NCBI GenBank assembly: GCA_964304625.1 | Contig: OZ199838.1 | Coordinates: 8,370,001 to 8,434,000 of the forward strand | Source of the DNA: Kudoa neothunni | Lineage: Eukaryota; Cnidaria | Length of the DNA: 64,000 nt | Direction of reading: 5' to 3' | Shown: positions 45,471 through 55,980 of the stretch, one piece after another | Position numbering within the stretch: the first letter of the stretch is position 1 | How the letters are laid out: each line of letters begins with the position of its first letter | Position numbers and translations under genes: made by a program | Notes under the pieces: generated by a model | What the model was told of the DNA's origin: nothing | Database searches by the model: none | What the model saw: the letters and a program-made list of their open reading frames with translations, nothing else

Positions 45471-47085
45471 ATGCACACGCCTTGTATATTTGACACTGTG
45501 GAAATGAGCGGTCTTATTGAGTATAGTGACGATTTATGTTCATCTGGCAGCGAATTCGAGGATCAAATTATAGAAGAGGATGAAATTACTGATGATGAAG
45601 CTGAAATTCCGGAAGCACCTGACAACGTGTTTACAAGCAAATGCGGAATTACGTGGAGCTTATCCAAGCCACCTACAACTAAAACATGCCAAGAAAACAT
45701 TATGAATTCCTTGCCTGGAGTTACAGCTTATGCAACGTCAAAGATACTATGCTTACTAGATTGCTTCCTTCTATTTTTCAACAATGATATATGTCATCAG
45801 ATTATTTCATTTACCAACGTGTTCGGAATACACCATTTTAAAGAAGACTGGATTGAATTAGACCTTGTGGAATTTGAAGGCTACCTTGGTCTTCTCGTAT
45901 TGATGGCTACTCATAAAGACCGACAAGAGCCTTTATGCGAGCTATTCGGTGTAAAAGAAGGCAAGGAAATATACAGAAGGCTTTTTTCACTCAAATTACT
46001 CGAGAACTCCATTTCGATGATTTTAATACACGATTGGAACGAAAAAAAATGATAAATTTTGCCCAATCCGTGACGTATGGAATCAATGGGTTGATTTATT
46101 GCCCCGATGTTTTTCACCAAATCAAGACGTAACCGTAGATGAGCAACTTGTTTCGTTCAAGGGAAGGTGCCCATTCCGACAGTACATGCCAATGAAGCCG
46201 GCAAAATATGGCCTAAAGTTTTTTCTCTTAGTCGATCCAGCGGCAACTTATGTCTGTAACATCAGTGTATATCTTGGAAAAAATAACTATGCAACCATTC
46301 GACAATTCGGATTAGGTGAAAGTGTTGTTCTCTCACTGTCTGCGCCACTTTTCCATTCAGGTAGGAATGTTGTAGCGGACAATTTTTTTTCATCACTCTC
46401 CCTTGAGAAAAATTTATTGCAGAAAAAGCTTACTTTCCTGGGAACAGTTCGGAAAAACAAAAAAGAGATACCTCCTTGCCTTCTTCCCTCAAGAAAAAGA
46501 ATCCTCTACAGTAGTACTTTCGTGTATTACAAAAAATTCATGTTGACGTCCTATGTTTGTAATAAGTCAAAAGCAGTGATTCTGTTGACGAGTGATACTA
46601 CTGATGATTCTGTTAGCGACGAGTCAACTAAGTGTAAGCCCCAAGTGATTCTAAACTATAACGAATCAAAAGGGGGAGTTGATAACATTGATAGGATGTT
46701 AGCGTCGGTTTCTGTACGCAGATTCACAAGAAGGTGGCCTCTAATAGTGTTTTTTAACATGGTTGATTTGTCTCTAATTAATGCATTTGCAATATTTAAG
46801 GATATTTTTAATGATAGTACCACAACTAGGCGTAATTTTTTGAAACAGATGTACGAAGAACTTTACAATCCATTATTGGCAAGAAATTCGTCCGAGAATA
46901 AAGTAATAAAAAAAACATATAAGAAAATTCTCTTTCCGAAAAAGAATCCTCCTACGAGCTCCAAACAATCTAGATGTGAGCACTGTGCACGAAGTAAAGA
47001 TAAAAAAACAAATAAATGGTGCCAGAGATGCTACAAATATTGTTGTTTAGATCACTCCTCAAACACTTGTTTTAAGTGCAATTAG
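45471..47085 (+). CDS. piggyBac transposase, almost whole
   Basis: The frame 45471-46052 has an acidic leader (DEITDDEAEIPEAPDN) and N-terminal domain. The frame 46099-47085 has first catalytic block QDVTVDEQLVSFKGRCPFRQ with MKPAKYGLKF, second block GRNVVADNFFSSLSLEKNLL, GTVRKNKKEIP, third block SKGGVDNIDRMLASVS with RRWPLIVFFNMVDLSLINAF, and the C-terminal zinc domain (CEHCARSKDKKTNKWCQRCY, CCLDHSSNTCFKCN). All three Asp and the zinc ligands are intact. Around 46000-46050 the readable protein passes through two other frames (ELHFDDFNTRLERK), next to a run of eight A. So two small indels, or sequencing errors, separate it from an open gene of about 540 codons. Confidence 0.9.
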
Positions 47086-47181
47086 TAAAAATATTTTTTC
47101 TTGTTTGGTTGTATTCTCATTAATATGTGTTTCGAGTTAATTATGTTGTGCAAAAAACCTATTTATAAGCATTAACATTAA

Positions 47182-48543
47182 CCCATTCGGGTTTTATGTA
47201 TCGAAAATGATACACCAGTATTTCGATTGTATATCTATATATAAATAATATATCCACTTTTTTCCATTTTAATTTAAGTAAAAAATAAAAATTGTTTATA
47301 ATATAGCGATATAAATGTAAAATTATTTATTTGGAAGTTTTATTGATTCTTTTTTTTCTGTCCGCCTAAGTATGGGCATTAGAACGAAAAAATGTTTATA
47401 AAAGGCAAACCAGTAAGGTTCGGATTCAAGTTATGGATTATGGCCAGCAAGTCTGGTTATATATACAGCTTCAAAATTTATTGCGGTAAAGAAAGAGCAA
47501 ATAACCAATTTTGTCTCGGTGAGAATGTGGTTTTAAATTTTCTAAAGGATATTGATAATTTAAGTGAAGTGGATCTTTATATTGACAACTTCTTTACATC
47601 CTACAAATTACTAAAGTTGTTGAAGGAAATGAATGTGGCGGCTACTGGCACAGTAAGACCGAATCGAACTGGGAAGTGTCCTCTTTTATGCTCTAATGTT
47701 TTTTCCAAAAATAAAAGAGGATATTTCGAACAATATGACGATTCTCATCAAATTTATTGTTCCCAATGGAATGACACGAAGCCGGTTATTGTAATGAGCA
47801 ACCACTACACATGTTATCCATTAGTATCCATAAAAAGATACTCCAAAAAGGATAACAAAAATATAATTATTGACCAGCCTCAAATGATACATAAATACAA
47901 CAAAAACATGGGTGGTGTTGATTTGGCCGATAATGGTATTGCCAATTATAGAATTTCTATAAGAGGAAAAAAATGGTATTGGCCAATTTTCACAAACCTG
48001 ATATCCATGTGTGTTGTTAACTCCTGAAAAATTTATAATTCCTTAACAGACAAACCTATTGATCTTTTAGGGCACACCAGAGCAATCGTGTCAAATTTGA
48101 TAAAACCCTCAAATGATATACCTAACAAGAAAAAATCAAAATTATCTCAAATTATTAAATCTAATATGTGTCCAAAGCCCCTAATAACAACTGATAAATA
48201 TGGAAAAAGACTGGGATGCGCCATATGCCATAAAATCACCGTCTATTTTTGTGAAGGGTGCTCCACCAGACTCCATACAAAATGCTTCGCCCTATTTCAC
48301 AGTTGACGAATAATTTTCAATATAATGTCGTAATAATATAATTAAAACAATTATTCTTATATAATATTAATTAATTGAGTTTTATTTTTTGCGCATGCAC
48401 GTTACCGGGGGTTTTATGTATCGAAAATGATACATTCATAAAATCGCAATATTTTTTAACCTATTATCTCAGTTTAATTTTATATTAAAAATATATAATA
48501 ATTTTAATTCTTATAATTTTTTAATATTGAAAACCTGAATGGG
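47182..48543 (+). mobile_element. Inner piggyBac (second lineage), 5'-truncated gene
   Basis: TTAA at 47178-47181 and 48544-48547. The ends read CCCATTCGGGTTTTATG and, inverted, CCCATTCAGGTTTTC. The hairpin TGTATC-gaaaat-GATACA sits 15 bp inside the left end (47197-47214) and again, in direct orientation with GGGTTTTATG before it, at 48417-48434. It lies in the 3' region of the outer piggyBac, after its stop codon. At 1362 bp it lacks the N-terminal third of its transposase. Confidence 0.92.
47392..48306 (+). pseudogene. piggyBac transposase (PGBD3-like), N-terminally truncated
   Basis: Opens at MFIKGKPVRFGFKLWIMASK, just after where the first catalytic Asp should be. It has VDLYIDNFFTSYKLLKLLKE with the second Asp, TGTVRPNRTGKCPL, NKNMGGVDLADNGIANYRIS with the third Asp, and RGKKWYWPIFTNLISMCVVN. 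A stop at 48025 is followed by 48088-48306 with a C-terminal zinc motif (CAICHKITVYFCEGCSTRLH). The first Asp and the N-terminal domain are missing, so it needs another enzyme to move. Confidence 0.85.
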
Positions 48544-49076
48544 TTAAGTTGACCCATAATATCAAACGATCTTTTACGAATGTCTTCCGATGTTGTTACG
48601 AAGAGATTTAATGCTTGAAGCTAAGGCATATTTTCCCCTGTTCGCTACCGGCGATTTCGGCATTATCTTAAAATTATGATCATTCGATTTATCTAAGTAT
48701 TATTATGCAATAAAAAAGTGGGGTGTTTACACCCCAAAAGTGTTAGAGGTATATGTTTTTTTGGATAGTTAGAGGGTTAATATTGATATTAATTTTAAAA
48801 ATATGTAACCATATGAATCGAAACATTTTCAAACTAGATCTAAACTTTGTTAAAAATGTCAACTACATTGTACTCTAGCACGTTAAATCGAAACTTTTCT
48901 GTACGTTAATTTAATAAATTTGTATATATTTTTAGTATTTTGTAAAAAAGCTCAATAAAATTATCATATGAATAATCTAATTTTTGACGTTTTCGTAACA
49001 TCATTAAAAATTGGATATTGTAATTTCAATTTATGACAACAACGTATATTTTGACAACCAATTCAACCCTCGAAGG

Positions 49077-50047
49077 ACCGACTTAAAAAGACTTATGCGA
49101 GGAACCAACCGGGGTCAAAAATTACCCCAGGACTTTTTCATTTTTTTAACAGTTAAAATCGTTTACTCCATGTGGTTGTTATACTTACTATGCGTATTTA
49201 ATAAAAATTAGGAGATGGGATTTCTACCGCTGCTGAGTTATTAAATGCTTACATCGTCCCATAAACTATTACCCACGTTACTTGAATATTAATGGATATA
49301 ATGTCTTAAATGGATAGATACCATTATCTTAGAACATTTTCAAGGGGTGTTTGATAATAATAGAATATCTAATTGAGTTTGAATGTGAACTTTGAGCATA
49401 AGAACCCGAGCATTTGATAATTACAATCTCCGGTGTTTCTCGATGATACGTGTATGCAGCTATAGATTATGATTTAATTGTAGTTTATTAAATGGGGTCT
49501 CCCTTTCCCAATTAACTTGTAATTATTCGGATGCGGAGACTATAAAACATATTTTTAATAAAAAATAAATATATTTTAAAGTTGATGATGGATTTTGTGG
49601 TCTCTCCTTTTTAATTTAAAGTAGAAATTCGATCTATGCCCTCCTTCATTACATTGTTGAAGACTCTTCTAAAGGATAATCTCTGGACAATTCTAATAGC
49701 CGAAAGGAATCCATCGGTATGAAATCAAAAAATGTATATATTTGGCTTCTGATAACGCTCTAACACTTTTTAATCGAAATTAATGTCATCAGCTATCTTT
49801 AAATTTGTTATTTTGATATCAATTCGTAATAACTACATTTAAAAGAAATGGCGGGCACATCGCTCACTAAAAGCAAAATATTTAAATCAATAAATGCACT
49901 TTTTTCTTCATAACTTTATAATTATCAATCACGGACTCTAATTAAAGGATACAGAATTTTTGAGCTCTCTCATTTAGTTTGATACATGAAAAAATGTCAA
50001 AATATCGAAATTGTGGTCATAAATGACCCCAGTTGGTCCCACGAAGG
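49077..50047 (-). mobile_element. Non-autonomous piggyBac
   Basis: Left: TCAA (mutated TTAA, 49073-49076), CCCTCGAAGGACCG and GGGGT...ACCCC (49111-49128), 34 bp in. Right: GGTCAT-aa-ATGACC (50015-50028), then CCAGTTGGTCCCACGAAGG and TTAA 50048-50051. The spacing implies the 3' end is on the left. No coding content in 971 bp. The left end closely matches that at 63596. Confidence 0.6.
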
Positions 50048-50051
50048 TTAA

Positions 50052-50806
50052 TAAATTCTCCTTTCTAACAAATTATTTGGTTAAACTGTAATTTTAAGCA
50101 TTTTTTTAATGTTTGAATAAATACAAGGATTTTGGGAGAAATTGTGTTGCCATAATTTTAAAATCCGGATTATATTGTCAAAGGACTCTCCCTTGCAATA
50201 ATATTTTTGTGGATATTTATAGTTTCCATTTAAAATCACATAAGCTAAGTAGATTAGTGATTCTTTATTTCAAATTTCTTACTAAATGTAATAGTAATTT
50301 GGTGACTTCTCATCAAATTAAGTCCTATTGATTTAATTTAAACTTATTTATGTATACCTTGGAATATATCAGAATACATTATTTTATTTTTTTTCAAATA
50401 AAGAGTTAAATATTAAAATACCATTACAATTTATTGTAATCATCATCAATTCGAAAATGAAACTCTTTTCCAATAAAATTTGTTCTCTATTGAAAGCATA
50501 GCAATTTTTATTTCAAAACCAATAAAAAGCGTATTTTGTTGTTGATCAAAACATGAAAAACCGCATTTATCAACAATATATTAATATTAAATTTATAACT
50601 TTGAAGTTAACACAAAAAGCTTTATGCAGGTAAATGAACTACATGGGGTAAATATCTAACACTAAGTAAAATAGGAGAATTTTTAACTTATTGATTATTA
50701 ATTCGAAAAAAATATTTTGTGTATGATTTAAATAAATTTTTTGACGTGAATAATTTATTACTGTTGTTGAAATAAATAAAATTGCGCATGCCTGTGAATA
50801 TCAAAA
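50052..50806. other. Upstream region of ATG7
   Basis: AT-rich; no gene or repeat recognised. A frame at 50113-50331 has no recognisable content. It should include the ATG7 promoter. Confidence 0.5.
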
Positions 50807-53800
50807 ATGAATGATTTCCGTTGCATGAAGTTTGTATCATTGAAAAGTGTTATTGATACAGCTTTCTGGATGAAGCTCTCCCGGAAAAAATTGAAGAAAT
50901 ATAAACTAAGCGAGGAAATGAAAGAGGCAGTCGCATATATTGACTTTTGTGAGTAGTTGCATGTATAAGGCGATATTTCACTATATACATAGCTGGAGAA
51001 AACGTAATTGGCAATATTTTTTTAGATTTTGATAGTTTTGATCTGAGGTGATGTTTTGGTTATAATTAAACTAAATATTTTTAAGAAAACGTTTAAATCG
51101 TTATTCAATCAAAGTTGGATGTGATATTGTAGTAATGAACAACAAAAATAGTTTTCTCAAAGCAAATAAGGCTGATTTTATTAAAAAATCTGCGAGCAAA
51201 GTATATTATATTTGAGTTTAGAAAAGTATTGATCCAAGTTTAGTTTGTTCAACAAAAGTTTGACGTTATAAATAAAAATCAATTTTGCGACTATTTCAGA
51301 GTGTTGCTAATGTGCTTTATAGTAAATTGAAATCAAAGAAATAGTTTTACGGTACGTATAGGATCTTAAAAAACATAAATTTATTTACTGGTTCGCATAT
51401 CCCCATTTTAAGTTGATCCTCAAAAAAGAGGAAGAATATTCTTCTAATTCTGCTATTACAGTTGAAAAAGGAACTAATATTTCATTGATCACTGACATGT
51501 TCAGTGATATTGAAGTAGTTGTCTAATTGATACTTCTCTATTGATATTTTAGATATTAAATATGTGGGGCGCAATACAGCACCATGTAAATATGTACCCA
51601 TTCAGTATTTTAATATTAGGTTAAATAGGTTAATTTATCACATAGGCTTTTTGTATTTTTGGCTGTGCTTTGATGAAGACAAGTTTAAATGCTTAACCAT
51701 CGATCAAGGGATCGGAGAATATTGTTTTGACAACTCGAGCTATAAAAAAGTATTTATAATTAAATTCCTACAGAATTAATTTGTTTAGATATTTTTGGTT
51801 TATTTTGACAGTTGTACTGAAACAGAAGAAAACACAATCGGATGGCTGATGAAACCATTGATTCTATATTTAATGAACCATTATTCGTATGTTTTTCTAG
51901 TTCAAGGTTAATTTTTACTGAAAAATATAGAAATGTTTGCCAACGAAAATTGCATATTATTGCGTTAAAAGATTTTTTCAACCAAAAGCTTCAAAAATCC
52001 ATTTATTTCCCGTTTGGACCTATAGATTTACTATGCACCATTGAAGTTGATGCTAAAAAAGGTATAATTATTAATAAAATTGATAAGATAAAATTCCTAG
52101 AACAACTTTTTACTGGCATTGAACTCAAAAATAACCGTATAATCCAAAGTCTCGACCTAAGTTCTATCATGTCCCCTCTGAAGTGTTTTTTTAAATTTCA
52201 CGCTGCATTTACTTCTAATGAAGATTGGCCGAATCGAGTGCCGAACTAAATTTAAGACTTATGACCTGGAGACTCGCACCAGATATCGATATTGATCGAT
52301 TTAAAAATATCTCTTGTTTGATAATAGGAGCAGGAACTCTTGGTTGTAATGTTGCTAGAGGATTGTTGGTATTTCATTGATGCTTAAGAGTAAAAATAAA
52401 TGTTGTTAAACAGGGCTGGGGAGTTAGAAACATTACGTTTATAGACAACGGCGTTGTGAGTTATTCAAATCCTATAAGACAGAGTTTGTACAGGTTTAAA
52501 GACTGTAGCAACAATCATGACAAAGCATTGATTGCCGCCGAAGCTATAAAAGAAATAGCTCCTTTCGCTTTGGCCAGTGGATACAAATTAGCTGTTCCTA
52601 TTCCAGGTCAGTTGATTACCGATGAAAATCAAATAAAAAATAATGTCCTGCAACTTGAAAATCTTATATCTAACCATGATGTGATTTTTTTATTGACAGA
52701 CACTAGAGAAAGTCGTTGGTTACCCACACTTTTAAGTCGTGCACATGAAAAAGTAATCTATTACCTTTTTACTTTGGCAAGAATCGTTATGATGGCTTAG
52801 GTAGTTATTAATGCAGCAATAGGTTTTGATTCGTATATGGTAATACGTTACGGTGGTAAATTGGGAAATCCGACTGTTTCGTTGAACGATTCTGATTACT
52901 CGGTTATTTCTCCCGAAAATTTAGCATGCTACTTTTGTTCCGACTCAATTATTCCCCAAAATGTATTTCATTTCGATAAATTGTATAGATGAGTAAAATA
53001 ATCTTATATAGACTCAAATTAATCGTGCCATTGATCAACAGTGCACGGTGACTCGTCCGGGAATATCCATGATGGCCAGTGCTCAAGCAGTTGAAATGTT
53101 TGCATCATTAGTCCAATCAATCCCATCTCTCCTCGTTCCGTATTTCCACAGTGATAGTGATCATTCTCAACTAACGGGAATTTCACTTAAAAAATCTGTT
53201 CCTCACATAGTATATTGAATCAAAAATACTTTGCAGTGTACATGGCGGAACTTTGGCGATTCCATAATATTAATGAGGAAATCAGGTTACGTAAAAGTTT
53301 AAGAAACGTTTCACATTAAATAATATAAAGCAGACGTAAAAATAGTTAATTATAATATATTTTTAAACCACAACCTACAGAAATTTTTAATGTTGAGTAA
53401 CTTATTACAAAAATCCCGCCGTACTAAAATAATGAACAATGTAGAGTTATCACCGGAGATAGGCTTTACTTTTAATGCATCTTTTTCCCCAGAACATTTT
53501 CTATTAGAGTATTGTTATTTCTTATTTATTAACATTTTGCTTTCTAATGACCTCAATCTTTCTAATTAAGCCTCATTTTAATAAAATAACTCAATCTCTA
53601 TAATGCAGGCCTCTCCTATCTATATTCGATTAAAAAATTGTAATTGCCAATCTTCAACGAAAATTATATCTACACTGGAAATGAAACCTATTGTGGTTTT
53701 TGTTTGTGTTTAATATAGAACCAATAAAAAAATAAGCTGTAAAATCTTTCTACAGCTTAGAATCAATATAAGACAATATAAAACGGGATATTATTTTCGA

Positions 53801-55961
53801 AGAAACACAATAAACATTTATTTTGTAAAGCCTTTAATATAATATTTCATTAAGTTAATAGAGAAAATATTTTTGTAAATTAACGTGTGTCCCAGGTCTT
53901 CAAAAGATCCTTATCTATCAGGACTTAAATTATAAAGGATACTCGATTAGGGGTTAAGATCGGTTCGGTTTTGAAAATTGATTTTTTAATTAATATAAAT
54001 TAGCTTTTATTATTAATTCATACAGTCTTAAATAAGTAACTGCGTTTTTAAAATGGTAAAATGACAAAAAATATTTTTGAATGACGTGTTTTAACAGGGA
54101 ACAAATTTTGTATTTAATATTACAGGAATTGTATCTGGTATTTGGAGCTATTTTGTTAGTCTTTCTAATAAAAGAGCAAAATATAGTAAATGCGACTTCA
54201 TACGCACCAATACAATTGAGGATTTCTCACGTATTGACGGAACCATTTCGGAAATTTTACAAATGAAATTTATCAAACGCTGCTTTGAACTACGCACCTT
54301 TTGGTCCGATATATTTATGGTTTTAAGATTCGATTCAAACATTTGTATAAAGAATATTTTCTACAAAATACTGTAAATTTGGAGCTAGAAGACGTAGTTA
54401 ATTTCATTGAACTAAATGATCAAATCCAAAACTATGAACCTTCCGAACCTGAGAAAAATTTAGATAATTTGATAAATTACGTGTCCAGACCAAAAAGAAC
54501 AAAATATTGCTCGTATTCAGTGTAACTACTAATTTTATTAATCACGATGTGTTGTCAGATCATTTAGAAAGGGTTCGTAAAACTCTTTCTAATGTTAGAC
54601 CTACGAATATTGACTCAGACAGATGTTTTACTTTATACAACCGTTCTATTTCCCCGTTGGGAACAAAATTGAGCGACTCGAAACTTGAAACCATTGTGTT
54701 TATTTATGAAAATAGAAATAATCAAATTGAAATTTGAGACATGAAATCTTTTATTGTGTTTGGAACCATTTTATCGTAAAATATTTATAATCGTTTTTAA
54801 ATGCAATAAAAATAACTTTAAAAATAAAATTAATTAAAACAATTAAAGATAATATCAAATTTAATTCAACTGTAAAATAAATTAAAATTTTGTTCTAAAG
54901 AGCATATTTTTAAACAAAGAACGACTAAAATAAAATTTCAACCAATCACATTTTTACATATTTTTTTCATGCAAAAATTGACATTGATAATTGGAAAAAT
55001 TATTTACAAAACCGAAATGTTGAACCGAAACCGAACCGTCTTAATCCCTATATCCGATAAGATATTATTTAGGGACGACAAATTCTTTCTAAATATATCT
55101 CAATGCAGAAATTCGAATATTTTGAAAATAATCATAGAAAATCTCTAGAGGAATTTTTCTGCAATCGAGTCCAAGATGTGAGCTGTATTAAATCAGGTGA
55201 TTCGTTTCTTGTAGATTGATTTTATAAAGAGGACAAATTTACGCTACTTAAAAAATGAATTAAACCAAACAGGTTTTTTTGTGGGGACTTTAAGTAAATG
55301 TATAGCAATCAAAATAAACTTTCTAACATCAGATCTAATATAATTATGTGATAGATTAATTCTTGATAAAGTAACGTCGTTTCTAACCCAACGAAAAAAT
55401 CATTTGAAAGAAATACAATCATGATTTTTTATTACACACTTTTTGAGGGATTGTGAAAACCGTGCGAAATAAGCGTAACCGGCTGCACATATTTCCCCCA
55501 ATGTTAAAAGATTTACAAGTTTATGAAGCATTAGATTTAAACCCAAAGTTTTGCCATCTTACTGTAAAATGACGGATCAAAAATCAAGATTGTAAACTAG
55601 TTCTACTTTCTTAATAGGTTAGATTCTTCTTAGCAACAAACAATATCTTGACTCTTGGAGGTCATCGTTACAAGGACTGCGTTGCATGCTCACCAAAAGT
55701 ACGATGATAGTCAATCTAATCTAGTATACATATAATTTATTTTAGGTGTTGGAAAAATATAACAAAAAAGGCTGTGACTATGTTATTTCTGTTATCAAAA
55801 ATCCTGACCAATTAAAACCCCCAGTAATAGATAAAAAGGTGAGCTATAATGAATTTATCGTTATAAACTCGTTTAATTAATTTTCTTAGATGGAAAACAC
55901 ATTTGAGAACGGCAATCAAAATAACAAAAGGGAAAATGATGATGGTTTTGTTTTAATATAA
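50807..55961 (+). CDS. ATG7: ATG7, E1-like autophagy activating enzyme
   Basis: ATG7 activates ATG12 and ATG8/LC3 through a thioester and passes them to ATG10 and ATG3. Start ATG is at 50807 ([17 protein letters not shown]). The N-terminal domain is spread over several small exons to about 52182 ([14 protein letters not shown] at about 51371, [20 protein letters not shown]). Well-resolved exons: 51931-52182, 52224-52368 ([17 protein letters not shown], then [13 protein letters not shown], the ATP-binding loop), 52414-52752 ([31 protein letters not shown]), 52801-52962 (CYFCSDS), 53012-53209 ([10 protein letters not shown]; catalytic Cys codon 53042-53044), 55618-55698 ([10 protein letters not shown]), 55746-55838, 55890-55961. 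Both CxxC zinc pairs and the active Cys are present. Most introns are 41-51 bp; the one at 53210-55617 is 2.4 kb and holds a hAT. Splicing between about 50949 and 51811 is partly unresolved. Confidence 0.92.
53948..55050 (+). mobile_element. hAT element inside an ATG7 intron
   Basis: Ends TAGGGGTTAAGATCGGTTCG (53948) and, inverted, TAGGGATTAAGACGGTTCGG (ending 55050) form terminal repeats of the hAT type (TAGGG...CGGTTCGGTT). Flanking 8-mers TACTCGAT (53940-53947) and TATCCGAT (55051-55058) agree at 6 of 8 positions, an aged target duplication. It contains a hAT transposase remnant. Confidence 0.8.
54081..54737 (+). pseudogene. hAT transposase remnant
   Basis: The final frame 54507-54737 reads [20 protein letters not shown], then [20 protein letters not shown]. 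It fits the hAT dimerisation region (S-x-x-x-E-R-x-F-S...R-x-x-L-x-x-x-x-x-E-x-L-x-x-L). Earlier frames at 54081-54525 are coding-like but have no recognised blocks. The N-terminal DNA-binding and catalytic parts are gone. Confidence 0.6.
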
Positions 55962-55980
55962 CATCACTTCATATAACACA

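Larger units (their letters stand above)
45115..48776 (+). mobile_element. piggyBac element with a second piggyBac nested in it
   Basis: TTAA at 45111-45114 and 48777-48780. Left: CCCTCTAACACTTTT and hairpin GGGGTGT-aat-ACACCCC (45130-45146), with a direct second copy GGGGTGT-aga-ACACCCC at 45306-45322, 176 bp in. Right: GGGGTGT-tt-ACACCCC (48720-48735), 41 bp from the TTAA, followed by AAAAGTGTTAGAGG and AGAGGG. The inner element takes 47182-48543; without it the outer one is about 2.3 kb. This is the best preserved autonomous-type piggyBac of the window. Confidence 0.95.

Noticed and set aside
42847-48776. CRISPR-like regular repeats from the repeated GGGGT...ACCCC motifs
   Set aside because: The motifs are piggyBac end hairpins at transposon boundaries, not an array with spacers, and the window is eukaryotic.
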